Part shown: positions 30,590 through 40,239 of the stretch, piece after piece
Layout of the letters: each line of letters begins with the position of its first letter
Position numbering within the stretch: the stretch's first letter is position 1
NCBI GenBank assembly: GCA_963576725.1
Contig: OY755236.1
Location: 68,604,379 to 68,668,378, forward strand
DNA from: Azorinus chamasolen
Taxonomy: Eukaryota > Mollusca > Bivalvia > Cardiida > Solecurtidae
Length of the DNA stretch: 64,000 nt
Direction: 5' to 3'
Made by a program: the position numbers and the translations under genes
The notes under the pieces: model-generated
What the model was told of the DNA's origin: nothing
Seen by the model: the letters and a program-made list of their open reading frames with translations, nothing else
Database searches by the model: none

Positions 30590-31550
30590 GTATGACTTCA
30601 CCAATGTGTCTGTGAGTGGATCAGGGAAAAATTGATTTTCTTCATAACTTTTGATTAAATTTGATACATTTTAATCAAAGTTGGTATGTAGGTATAATGC
30701 TTCATGCAGACACAGATTATGATTCCATATTGATGTGTTATATTAATATTATGAGCTTTTTCGATGTAAAAATAACATGCAGAGACAAACCTTGGGACAA
30801 TTAACTTCAGTTAGGATAGTATTATGACCAGATTTGGTATACAGTAAAACCCTTTAAACCGGACGTTCAGTTTAGTATAAATATCAGTCTTGGAGACAGA
30901 TGGCAGCTAAATGCAGGATGAAAGTCATGCAGTATTAAGCTCCTCTAGGAGCTTTCTGTACGACTTTCATGCTGCATTAAGCAGCATCCTGCCTAAAAGG
31001 ACCTAAATTCTTCTTTATCAAAATTTAGGTCTTGAGTGGTTGTACTGTTCAATTGAAATAGAAAATTTGTTAATAAATTTAATAAGGAAAATATATTTGT
31101 GAGCTAATTATTGTGAGCATAATTTTAGTGTGCAGATACCATGCATAGAGACAAATCTTTGGACTGTATCTTTTGGACCCCAGGTCAAGGTCAGTGTTAC
31201 TAGAAATAGAATATCCATTATCACCCAGTAACTTCAGTAAAGAATTAGACATTTTGACCAAATTTGTTGTACAGATAGATTGCATATAGACCCAAGCTTG
31301 GAATTGCATCTGAGGGTCACAATTTACCTAGATCACTGTTACTAAGAATATAAAGTCAGTTTCCTCTCAACAAATGGTTTTAGGAAGTACCTATTGTCAT
31401 CAAATTTGGTGTACAAGCTTTCAATAATTACTAAAATAGAAATATAGTTTCTTCTCAAGAACTGTACTTAGGATGTTAGTCATGTTACCAAATTTAGTTT
31501 GGATACATGAACATACCTTGCAATGTGACATTTAAAGCTTGAGATTTCAT
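30590..31550. repeat. Decayed ~150-bp tandem array, split by TA-F
   Basis: Recurring phrases ACCAAATTTGGTATACAG-like, GACAAATCTTTGGA and CTTCTCAACAA-type suggest about five diverged units on either side of a TA-F element. The unit boundaries are uncertain. Confidence 0.55.
30840..31049 (+). mobile_element. TA-F MITE inside the decayed array
   Basis: TACAGTAAAACCCTTTAAAC to CTTGAGTGGTTGTACTGTT. The core is GCTAAATGCAGGATGAAAGT, AAGCTCCTCTAGGAGCTTTC, ACTTTCATGCTGCATTAAGC. The left arm has four extra bases (GCAGTATTAAGC). Confidence 0.84.
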
Positions 31551-31599
31551 TGGGTTCTTTGATTATCTTTCTAAATGAATTATTGATACCTACCTTTTT

Positions 31600-31891
31600 A
31601 TGCCCTCATTGACGATAGTCAGGGGGCATTATGTTTTGCACCTGTCCGTCCCTCTGTCCGTACGTCACGCTTTTATGTGCCGTTGGTTGTCACAGTTTTT
31701 TCATCGTCTTATATCTCACTAACCGCTATAGTTATTGGCATGGAATTGCATATACACATTAAACACCATCCATACTTTCATACGCATGCTGTCGCAAACC
31801 CAAGGTCAAGGTCAAATGACGGAATTTTACGTGCAGCTGGGCAAGCACCACCACGGGGGCATCGCTGTGTCTTACAGACACAATTTTCTAG
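31600..31891 (+). mobile_element. Helentron-like element, short
   Basis: After T5 it starts ATGCCCTCATTGACGATAGT with a GGGGGCAT partner in the head. A (GTCC)n microsatellite and one array-like unit follow. The end is subterminal GGGGGCAT, the hairpin TGTGTCT TAC AGACACA and TTCTAG before TTTT. Confidence 0.84.
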
Positions 31892-32056
31892 TTTTAATGA
31901 ATACAGAGAAGGAGCTAACAGCTATTTTCAATATTTTTGTCTCGTGAATATTCATGTATGGAATAATGTCTTTATGATTAAATTTAAAGTGTCACATGAT
32001 TATGAACAAGGGAATCTTAGCTATATTGCATCATAAGCATTCAGATCGAACCCTGC

Positions 32057-32298
32057 TTAACCCTTTCCCTGTTCTATGTTTATTCCAAATTTCAATACCT
32101 GCTGAATATTCATGGACAAAATAGTTATAATGAAATATGGAAGGTGCAACATTGTAGTCATTTTTGAAAGTACAGAAACAGATATTTCAAATTCAATATA
32201 TAAGCAAACAGAGCAGACCCTTAACAGATGGCTCCTATCTGGGTCTACTCTGTTTGCAAATCCGTGAAAACATGCATTTATATGAGGGAAAGGGTTAA
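32057..32298 (-). mobile_element. TTAA-A MITE
   Basis: TTAACCCTTTCCCTGTTCTA to ATATGAGGGAAAGGGTTAA, with a 14 bp perfect TIR. The left arm GCAAACAGAGCAGACCCTTA and right arm GGGTCTACTCTGTTTGC are full, but the tip is cut to CAGATGGCTCCTATCT. One GGAGCCRTC arm is lost. Confidence 0.9.
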
Positions 32299-32925
32299 AT
32301 TCAAGTTTCATGATCTGTCATAGCCTAATATATGTTACCATTCAAAATAATTCTCGCACCTAAATGTTGCTAAATTTTTCCTGTTACCATGGTAACTGTT
32401 CAAAACAAATTTGAAAAAAATGTCTCAGCTGTAGATACAAAATGTATATGCGATAATTATGATCTAATATTAAAATAGAAAGTTAAGATGGTCCATATTT
32501 TTATGGAGAAAAGGCAATATTTCCAACAAGATATCCCTTTGAATGGAGACCTTTAAAAACAAAATGATTCGTCTATGTTTAACGGTAGTGTCCATTCATT
32601 ATGAAAGGAATAAAGTAGACTAGAGGATTTTGAATTACAAACAACACAGGTATTTATTAGAAAGCTCCTCTGGAAACTCCCTGATCTGTGTCTAGACTGT
32701 TTGCAAATGCAAGTTAACCCATTTACCTCAGTGAAAGGGTTCAATACGAGATTGCATGCTTGAAGCAATGTCCTTGTGATGAAAAGATATAATTCTGGAA
32801 TCGGCAAGACAAATCAAATAGAAAACTGCTTTTCTTCTCCGGGCAACCTTTGACATTTAGGTTTGGTCAAAGTTACAAGCAGTCAACTTCAATATGAAAT
32901 GCTGAACAGCTAATGCATGGATCAG
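32299..32925. other. Spacer with a decayed E element
   Basis: 32580-32745 retains AAGCTCCTCTGGAAACTCCC, GTGTCTAGACTGTTTGC and GTGAAAGGGTTC (E, minus). The rest is unassigned. Confidence 0.45.
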
Positions 32926-33170
32926 TTAACCCTTTCCTCCTATATGCCTTTGCAAATAGAGTAAACCCAGATCACACAGCTCCTATTAGAGCCATCTGAT
33001 CAGGGTCTGCTCTGTTTACTTGTAGAAAAATATAGATATTGTTCTTTTGTTTCTACTTTTGAAGAAAGAATCATGTGTTAATATGCCATTTTAAAAAATT
33101 AATCTAATAAATATATAATATGATGTCATCATTTCTTACATGAGTAATAATTCATGGAGTAAAGGGTTAA
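32926..33170 (+). mobile_element. TTAA-B MITE
   Basis: TTAACCCTTTCCTCCTATAT (C-like tip) to ATTCATGGAGTAAAGGGTTAA. The hairpin is GCAAATAGAGTAAACCCAGA, CACAGCTCCTATTAGAGCCATC, CAGGGTCTGCTCTGTTTAC. It shares its last TTAA with the next element. Confidence 0.85.
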
Positions 33171-33344
33171 CCCTTTCCTCCATAAATACGCCTTTCTATG
33201 CCTCTAAAAATCACCTATTGAAACCATTGTGAAAAATAGAGCTACAAAATTCTAAAATTTTACTTTTCTCTAGTAAATGCTCCTTTTGGGTAGATTCAAG
33301 CAAAAAGGTTATATCTATAAATAGCCTATGGAGGAAAGGGTTAA
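33167..33344 (+). mobile_element. TTAA-C MITE missing one hairpin arm
   Basis: TTAACCCTTTCCTCCATAAA to GCCTATGGAGGAAAGGGTTAA. The left arm GAAACCATTGTGAAAAATAG + AGC is followed directly by TACAAAATTCTAAAATTTTA. Tip and right arm are deleted. At 178 bp it is about 50 bp shorter than its relatives. Confidence 0.88.
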
Positions 33345-33621
33345 GACACACATCAGAGATGTGAAATAAGTCCACCTCTTGTCAGGCTTCAAACTGTTTA
33401 CATTTCTGTTTACAAACTGTTTACATCACTCTGATTACATTTTGAAAGAAAAATGGAAGAAATATTAAATTTGAATTGTAGCAGATGACAGTTGTTGCAG
33501 ACATTTACTTGTCATGCAAAGAATTAATGCTTTGGATAATGAAAACAAGTGAACTGGCAGGAGCACAACTGATTCAAATGTAAGTATAGGGGCCCAGTGA
33601 CATGTTCATGTGTACAAAGAG
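33345..33621. other. Spacer with H remnant
   Basis: 33385-33535 resembles H on the minus strand (CTTCAAACTGTTTAC, GTTGCAGACATTTACTTGTC, ATGCAAAGAATTAATG). No hairpin remains. Confidence 0.5.
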
Positions 33622-33986
33622 TTAAGCCTTTATTCCATGAATATCCTTTTTAACCCCTTTGTATCTTAGAGTAGACCCAGATCAGATGGCTCCTGTAGCA
33701 GAGTCAAAATGTTCTTTGCAAACAGTAGACTTAAATGTCTTGGAGCCCTTTCATCAGAGCCTGTACTGTTTGTCATGTTACACTTTTCTTTAGAACAAAA
33801 AAAAACATATAAACGCTATTTCATGCATTTTCAAACAGTCTAGAATATAGATATGATCCTATGGTACCATTCTACCATGTGTAAATATTAAGTGTCCATA
33901 TGCTATTATAATTATCAGATCCCCTTGTAATTAATATTCATGATGTCATTGTTTCTGACTTGAATATTCATGGAGTAAAGGGTGGT
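33622..33986 (+). mobile_element. Mosaic MITE: B with D and A pieces in the middle
   Basis: The outer B sequence is TTAAGCCTTTATTCCATGAA to ATTCATGGAGTAAAGGGTGG. After GATGGCTCCTGTAGCAG the sequence becomes D (GTTCTTTGCAAACAGTAGAC, GAGCCCTTTCATCAGAGCCT, TTACACTTTTCTTTAGAA). An A scrap (ACATATAAACGCTATTTCAT, CATTTTCAAACAGTC) follows before B resumes. Confidence 0.72.
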
Positions 33987-34383
33987 TAAAAATACGGGAG
34001 AAAAAATTTAAACAGAAGCCTATTTATGTTGACTTATCCCAGAATGAATAACTTTGGAAAGGTGAAGCCTAGACATATTCACAGGTTGTACCTACAGGGG
34101 GCCTATCAGACTGTGGGAAGAGTGCCAAGGTATTCCAATCATTTCAACTGCTACACTTGTAATACCCCATTTACTTACTGTGGTTATTTTAAGGTCTAGC
34201 TATGTGATCCATTAATCGTGACAAAGTTGTTAGGCGTCAGAGTCTGAGAATCCTTTTCTAAATGCAATCTTTGGGTAATGATTGCTTTGATCAGGTGATC
34301 ACGACACAAGCATGAAATAATGGTGGAATGACACAAGCATGAAAAAGTGGTGGAATCTGTCAGACAGGGCTTTAAAGTATGGT
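33987..34383. other. Unassigned spacer
   Basis: A near-duplicate phrase (GACACAAGCATGAAA at 34293-34345, twice) is the only structure noticed. Confidence 0.4.
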
Positions 34384-34545
34384 TTTAACCCCTTACCTCG
34401 TTAATATTCATGTAAGATATAGCAGAAACTAGAATCAGATCAATGATTTTATAAACAAAAGGAGCAGACCCTGATCAGACAGCTCCTACAGGAGCCCTTC
34501 TAATTGATCTTGGCCTACTCGCTTGACACAGATGTTAAAATGCAT
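34384..34545 (-). mobile_element. TTAA-B MITE, internally deleted
   Basis: TTAACCCCTTACCTCGTTAA, CAGAAACTAGAATCAGATCA, hairpin GAGCAGACCCTGATCAGACA + GCTCCTACAGGAGC with a decayed right arm. No right terminus. Confidence 0.65.
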
Positions 34546-34678
34546 TCTCTATTTGGTAAAAGGTATGTTACCCCCTTTACCCCATTGAGACAACTTTTGG
34601 CACTTTTGCAGATATAACAGACCCCGATTAGAGAGCTCCTGTCTGTTCTATGTCTTGAATTATATTCTTGAGGAAAAA

Positions 34679-34706
34679 GGGGGGGGTGGGGGGGGGGGGG
34701 GGGGGG
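34679..34706 (+). repeat. Poly-G tract
   Basis: G8-T-G19 in otherwise AT-rich DNA. It could form a stable G-quadruplex, and it is also a likely place for assembly or length error. Confidence 0.9.
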
Positions 34707-34754
34707 TTGGTTAGATCTGCCCTAAAACTAGGAAAATAGAAATCAGAGATTTCC

Positions 34755-34905
34755 TGACACATGAACTCAGGAGTTTTTTGCAATGGCAGAAGCTGGAATA
34801 AGCTGTATTATGACTGAGTGGACTGTGCTCTAATGGCTCCTACAAGAGCCATCTTATCTTGGTCTACTCTCTTGCAAAGGTGTCTAGAAAGGCGTTTTTA
34901 AATTA
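34755..34905 (-). mobile_element. TTAA-B MITE remnant
   Basis: TTTTGCAATGGCAGAAGCTG, GACTGTGCTCTAATGGCTCC, ACAAGAGCCATCTTATCTTG, GTGTCTAGAAAGGCGTTTTT. The left arm is largely gone. Confidence 0.6.
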
Positions 34906-35272
34906 TTGAATAAAATTTATTCCTTTTATACTGAATGATCTCTACCATGGCTGAACATTCTATTTTGGATATCCAGCGTTTATTCTCAGTTTGCACGTAA
35001 ATCTCTTATCACAGCCACTGTAAAATAACCATGTTACAATAGATAAAGTCTTACAACAATACAATGTATCTTGATCCTTACGACACATGTTAATTATAGA
35101 AATTGGGAAACTACGACTTGGCAGGAGCGTGAAGTGTTTATGCCAACTAAAGTCACTGATGATAAACAACAGTATGTTGAAGTGCCATATTCTTAAAGTG
35201 GTCTACCTTCTGTAAATTATAATTCCTTGTAGCTACCATGCTTTTTCTTGGGTATTGTCATAATGAATCTTT
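34906..35272. other. Unassigned spacer
   Basis: No repeat or gene signal. A 69-codon minus-strand frame (34960-35169) has no motif. Confidence 0.4.
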
Positions 35273-35768
35273 TTAACCCATTATCTGATAGAATATATGC
35301 CTTTTAACCCTTTACTCCATGAATATTCATGTAAGAAATAATGACATCATGAATATTAATACATTTTATTGTCATAATACAACATGGAGACATGAATTGT
35401 TGACCATGGCTGTAATAGATACTGTAGAATCATATTTATATTATATCATAAGCAAACAAAGCACACCCTGATCGAACATCTCCTATAGGAGCCATCTGAT
35501 CAGGGTCTTCTCTTTTTTGCAAGGCATAGAAAGGCATATTTATGGAGTAACAGGTTAAGGCATTTGCAAATTGAGAGATCCAGATCGGATGGCTTCTGTA
35601 GGAGCTGATTCTCTGATCTGGGTCTGCTGTGTTTGCCTTTGAAATAATATAAATCTATAGATCTAATTCTGCAGTTTATATTCTTGTGTTCATAATTATG
35701 CCATTATAAAAATTCAGCTAATAACTATTTTTATTTCTTGCATGAATAATTATCAAATAAAGGGTTAA
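35273..35768 (+). mobile_element. TTAA-B MITE interrupted by another TTAA-B
   Basis: The left piece TTAACCCATTATCTGATAGA + ATATATGCCTTTTAA is the B 5' end. B resumes at TTAAGGCATTTGCAAATTGA, with GATGGCTTCTGTAGGAGCTG, TTCTGCAGTTTATATTCTTG, and ends ATCAAATAAAGGGTTAA. Confidence 0.82.
35304..35558 (-). mobile_element. TTAA-B MITE nested in TTAA-B, opposite strand
   Basis: TTAACCCTTTACTCCATGAA to TTTATGGAGTAACAGGTTAA. The hairpin is GCAAACAAAGCACACCCTGA, CATCTCCTATAGGAGCCATC, CAGGGTCTTCTC. TTAA is present on both sides. Confidence 0.87.
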
Positions 35769-35831
35769 ATCTTAGCCTCAGGTGTACAAAGCATTTCGTT
35801 GCAACTTCACATTGAATTTGAACATATTATT

Positions 35832-37041
35832 AGCTCACCTGAGCCAAAGGCTCAGGTGAGTTATTGTGACCGCGATCCGTCCGGCGTCCGGCGTCCGTCG
35901 TCCGTCCACATTTTCAAACGACATCTCCTCTGAAACTACTGACCCGATTTTAACCAAATTTTGTCAGAAGCATCAGTGGTTAGGGGGAACGAAATATTGT
36001 TCACATTATGACCCCCGGGCCAAAAATGGCCCCGCCCTAGGGCTTATCAGTTTGTCATACGAAAATCTTTAAAAATCTTCTTCTCTGAAACTGTAAGGCC
36101 TAGACTTTTGATATTTGGCATGTAGCATGATCTTATGGTCCTCTACAAAGATTGTTCAAATTATTACCCCCGGGCCAAAAATGGCCCCGCCCAAGGGCGT
36201 ATTAGTTTTTCATAGGAAAATCTTTAAAAATCTTCTTCTCTGAAACTGTAAGGCCTAGACCTTTGATATTTGGTATGTAGCATGATCTAATGGTCCTCTA
36301 CAAAGATTGTTCAAATTATGACCCCCGGGCCAAAAATTGCCCCGCCCTAGGTCTTATAAGTTTTTCATAGGAAAATCTTTAAAACTCTTCTTCTCTGAAA
36401 CTGTAAGGCCTAGACTTTTGATATTTGGCATGTAGCATGATCTTATGGTCCTCTACAAAGATTGTTCAAATTATGACCCCGGGCCAAAAATTGCCCCGCC
36501 CAAGGGCTTATCAGTTTTTCATAGGAAAATCTTTAAAAATCTTTGTCTGAAACTGTTAGGCCTATACCTTTGATATTTGAAATGTAGCATGATGTAATGG
36601 TTCTCTACAAGGATTGTTGAAATTATGACCCCTGGGCCAAAAATGGCCTGGTCAAGGGCTTATCAGTTTTTCATAGGAAAATCTTTAAAAATCTTCTGAA
36701 ACTGTAAGGCCTAGACCTTTGATGTTTGGTATGTAACATGATCTAATGGTCCTATACAAATATGTAGCTTGGCTTATGGTCCTCTGCCAAGAATGTTCAA
36801 CTTACGACCCTGGCCTCTGGGCAAAACTTGGCCCTGCCTTGGGGCTTATCAGTTTTTCATGGGAAAAATATGAAATATTATTTTTCTCTGAAACCATTAG
36901 GCTTAGACCTTTAATTAATGGCATACTGCTTTGCCTTGTGGTTCTCTACCAACGTTGTACAAATGATGACTTCTTGGTCAAAAATGACCCCACCCCTTGG
37001 GTTATCTCAGGTGAGCGCTTCAGGGCCTCATGGCCCTCTTG
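35832..37041 (+). mobile_element. Helentron-like element, AGCTCACCTGAG type
   Basis: The head is AGCTCACCTGAGCCAAAGGC, self-pairing with CTCAGGTGAG, then (GTCCGGC)n. About seven units of roughly 155-165 bp follow (AAAATCTTTAAAAATCTTCT, GGCCTAGAC, CCCGGGCCAAAAATGGCCCC). The end is CTCAGGTGAGC, the hairpin GGGCCTCATGGCCC and CTCTTG. Later units become irregular. Confidence 0.9.
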
Positions 37042-37046
37042 TTTTT

Positions 37047-37565
37047 AATCCCCCGCCGCGTCAAGCCCCATCCATCTGTTCGTAACAATTTCGTGTCCAC
37101 ACCATATCTCCTATACTCCTGGAAGGATTTTCATGAAACTTGCCTCAAATGTTAACCAAGTTAAGACAATGTGCGGAACACATGTGGCAGTCATGTCGAC
37201 TCAAGGTCAAGGTCACATTTGAATCTTTTAAACTTCAAATTCCATTACATTGTTGTGTCTGCTCCACATCTTCTAAACCATTTGAAAGATGCTCATAAAA
37301 CTTCAGTCAAATGTTAGCTAAATTGAGACAATGTGAAGAACATATGACAGTAATGTCAGCTCACGGTCAAATTGTCACATTTGAATGTCAAGTGTGATTT
37401 TGTGTCTGCTCCATATCTCCTATACCCTTAGAAGGATTTTCATGAGACTTGCCTCAAATGTTAACCAAGTTGAGACGATGTGCAGAACGCATGTGGCAGT
37501 CATATTAGCTCAAGGTCAAGATCACATTTGAAGGTCGACATTTGGGGGAGACATCAGATTTTGTA
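37047..37565 (+). mobile_element. Helentron-like element immediately downstream
   Basis: It starts in the T-run that ends the previous element (AATCCCCCGCCGCGTCAAGC). It has about three units of 155-160 bp (CATATCTCCTATACTCCTGG, TTGCCTCAAATGTTAACCAA) and a subterminal GGGGGAGACATC. The terminal hairpin is weaker than in the other copies. Confidence 0.75.
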
Positions 37566-37759
37566 TCAAAAAGAATTCTAAGTTACCCTATGTATTTGTA
37601 CACCCATTCTCCAGTGGTTTGTAAAATATCATAATTAAATTTGGAACCAATATGATTTTAATCTAGACTGACGTTAAGTAGCGAAACCATTTGATCAGGG
37701 TCAGTGCTATTTGCTAAGTTTGTGTCTGAATGCTTGGAGTAATTAGAGTAATTGGATGA

Positions 37760-37957
37760 TTAACCCATTCCCTCATACTGATGCCTTTTGGTTTCTTTTA
37801 TGAAACCATGCATTGTGATAAATGGAGCATTCGGTTTCAAAACTACTCAAGTTTAAATTTTTTTTCTTTTTTTTTCTTCTTGTATTTAGTGCTCAATTTT
37901 CAGTAGATTTAATCAAAGAGGTTGGATCTAAAAATAGTCTACGTGGGAATGGATTAA
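37760..37957 (+). mobile_element. TTAA-C MITE, hairpin deleted
   Basis: TTAACCCATTCCCTCATACT to GTCTACGTGGGAATGGATTAA. Only GAAACCATGCATTGTGATAA, ATGGAGCATT and CGGTTTC remain of the hairpin. A pyrimidine-rich stretch (TTTTTTTTCTTTTTTTTTCT) follows. Confidence 0.82.
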
Positions 37958-38194
37958 TGAATATTCACACAAGAGAGAAAGAAAGAAAGGTATGAATATT
38001 AACTCAGTGTTGATATATGAACACAGCAGGCTGTGGTTATGGCCAATTTTAGACTCAGATCAGTAATATTTTATAAGCAAACAGAACAGATCCTGAACAC
38101 AAACGGACGGCTCCTACAGGAGCTGTCTGATCTGGGTCTGGTCTGTTTGTCATGGTGTTAAAAAATCTGGTGTCTCCGTGAAGTAAACGGTTAA
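37954..38194 (-). mobile_element. TTAA-B MITE, 5' end truncated
   Basis: TTAATGAATATTCACACAAG lacks the usual CCCTTTACTCC. It has a (GAAA)n stretch, the hairpin GCAAACAGAACAGATCCTGA + GGACGGCTCCTACAGGAGCT + GTC, and ends GTGAAGTAAACGGTTAA. Confidence 0.78.
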
Positions 38195-38499
38195 GCTGTG
38201 AGCTAATTCTTTTTATTGTTCTATTAACATTGTGTGTGCTGCCCTTGAAAGCTTTTAATTTTTTAAAAATAGAAAAAAAAACCCAAAATTTAATTGAGTA
38301 GTTAAATTGTTTTAGTTAGAACTTGGGGGAAAATTAAATTTTATTAAAGAGCTTAAGAAAACATGACTTTAGTGTGCCAGAAGTGTGTCAGATCTGAGGG
38401 TCTTTTACAAGTATTCCAAGTAGAATGGCCAATCATGATCAGAGTTTATCTATTGAGTCCAATTATGACAAACTTAAATTACCTAGAGAATTTTGAATA

Positions 38500-38690
38500 A
38501 AAAACAGTGCCGACCCTGATCATCATTTCTCCACCAAACCCTATACTGTGACCACTTCTCAGAATTGTCTCGACAAGACGATTCTAAAGGGTGTTCACAG
38601 TATAGGGTTTGGTGGAAAAATAAAGGAGCTATCATTTTTGAAAATGTTGAAATATACGCATCTTATCTGGACCTCTGTTTCCCACATCAA
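38500..38690 (-). mobile_element. G-family element
   Basis: Arms TTTCTCCACCAAACCCTATA / TATAGGGTTTGGTGGAAAAA and TGACCACTTCTCAGAATTGT / ACGATTCTAAAGGGTGTTCA meet at CTCGACAAG. The 3' terminus is CATCTTATCTGGACCTCTG. The 5' terminus has been replaced by a scrap of B hairpin (GTGCCGACCCTGATCATC). Confidence 0.78.
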
Positions 38691-38722
38691 AATAATTAAC
38701 TACAGTAATGTTGCTCTTTAGT

Positions 38723-39015
38723 GTTAACCCTTTGAATGCAGGCAACAAGTGTACTGATATTTGCAAACATTGTAGACCCAGATTAGAGGGCTGATTCCTA
38801 GCAAAATCCTCTAGCAATATAATCCCTTTTAGTCCTGTAGGAGCCATCTGATCAGGGTCTGCTTTGTAAAGTGCTTATTAAATTATGATAGATCTGACTC
38901 TACAGTTTCTACCAATGCCGATAAAATCCTGTGTACATAATTGAGCAATCATAAAAAATCAGCTTATATTTATTCATGATGTCATTATTTCTTACATGAA
39001 TATTCAAAAGGGAAA
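38723..39015 (+). mobile_element. Chimeric MITE: E left, B right
   Basis: TTAACCCTTTGAATGCAGGC and GCAAACATTGTAGACCCAGA are E. After a scrambled core, CCTGTAGGAGCCATCTGATC, CTACAGTTTCTACCAATGCC and GATGTCATTATTTCTTACAT are B. The right end is damaged (TTCAAAAGGGAAAGTG). Confidence 0.75.
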
Positions 39016-39024
39016 GTGTTTATA

Positions 39025-39535
39025 GAATGGATTCATTCTAAGTATGTTATTCTCTCTCTCTCTTTTCATATCTGATGACTTCTTCATGGCTACTTGTTTA
39101 CAGGTAAGGAATACATTTTATTCTGTGATCAGGATTTGGCTGACTTGTGTATATTTGTACATGAATGGTGTCTGTTGGTGTTAGTCAAAAAACATAAAAC
39201 AACTATCAGGCTCAGGTCCAGATAAGATGCATACTGAAAATCATTTTCACGAATATCTCCTTTATTTCTCCATCAAACCCGCTATGTCTCTTCGAGACGA
39301 TTCTAAAGAGTGGTCGTAACATAGGGTTTGGTGGTGAAATGACAACTTTAGTTTCTGAGTACGCACATTTATCTTTTTTTTTCTGAACCATGGTACAAGT
39401 TCTTTCTAATTTCCCATTTTATATCTTCTGCCTGCTTTAGCTGGATGACACATAGGGATGAGCTCCGCCATCCTTCCTCCTGACTGTCTTTCAAGCTTTT
39501 TCATCATTGATCCATGTGGTCCTTTGAACATTTTT
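39025..39535 (+). repeat. Segmental duplication, copy 2 (partner 21613-21899)
   Basis: Alignable with copy 1 on both sides of the G element at 39196-39393. At 39498-39535 it carries the uninterrupted sequence CTTTTTCATCATTGATCC where copy 1 contains a 1.6 kb Helentron-like element. Confidence 0.85.
39196..39393 (+). mobile_element. G-family element, insertion absent from copy 1
   Basis: CAGGCTCAGGTCCAGATAAG to CACATTTATCTTTTTTTTTC + TGAACC. The arm ATTTCTCCATCAAACCC pairs with GGGTTTGGTGGTGAAAT. The inner arm is shortened (GCTATGTCTCTTCGAGACGA). Confidence 0.84.
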
Positions 39536-39551
39536 GTAAACTTAATGGCTT

Positions 39552-39779
39552 AATAACCCTTTCCCATTTTCAGTTATTCATGTAAGAAATAACGAAAATT
39601 TCAAATCATGAATTTTTTTAAGCTGAATTTTTATAATGTAAACTTTTCGAGGAAACTTTTTGCTTATACAAAAGCTGTAGAATCAGATCTGTATCATGTC
39701 ATATGCAAACGGAGGAGACCCTGATCAGAGGTCTACTCAGTAAATGCATGAAAACATGTTTATATGAGGGATAGGGTTA
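39552..39779 (-). mobile_element. TTAA-A/B MITE with shortened hairpin
   Basis: AATAACCCTTTCCCATTTTC, TTCATGTAAGAAATAACG, AGCTGTAGAATCAGATCTGT, GCAAACGGAGGAGACCCTGA, then directly CAGAGGTCTACTCAG and ATATGAGGGATAGGGTTA. The whole GGCTCC tip is missing. Confidence 0.75.
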
Positions 39780-39797
39780 TGCAACAGTGTGAATGTG

Positions 39798-39912
39798 GAT
39801 GATTAACTATTTGACATGTAATATTTCATTAGCAAACACAGCAGCCATTGGTCAGACAGCTCTTACAATAGCTGTCTAATCTGGATCTACTCTGTCTGTC
39901 TAGGGGTTAAAA
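39798..39912 (-). mobile_element. MITE hairpin fragment
   Basis: GCAAACACAGCAGCCATTGG, CAGACAGCTCTTACAATAGC + TGTCT, GGATCTACTCTGTCTGTC, then AGGGGTTAA. The tip dyad has eroded to GCTCTTACAATAGC. Confidence 0.62.
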
Positions 39913-40239
39913 ACCATCTTCATGATGTAAGGATTTCTATTACACTGCACCCTGCTCTTGAAAGCTTTTAGTTTTCCAAAAATAGAGAAAAACTGGATGA
40001 TTTGCAGAGGAAGGGTCCAAACTTTTTGACACTATGACTAAAAGTCTTTATCACTGAAGAGAAATGGAGATAACTTTTTTATTTGCCATGTTGAATCCTC
40101 TGACCAATTATACCATTTCATACTGCATGGACTGTATCATTTAAAACAATTATGCACCATTCCACTATCATTCATATCAAACTATTGTTTGAACTATATA
40201 TAGACCCAAGTGAAGTTGCTCTATAATAGACCTGACTGT

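Noticed and set aside
31677..32036. 119-codon open frame, longest in the window
   Set aside because: It crosses a Helentron-like element end to end (microsatellite, hairpin and TTCTAG terminus) and spacer. No motif or signal.
37954..37957. Counting the C/B junction as a shared-TTAA junction
   Set aside because: The B copy here lacks its terminal CCCTTTACTCC, so the TTAA need not be its real end.
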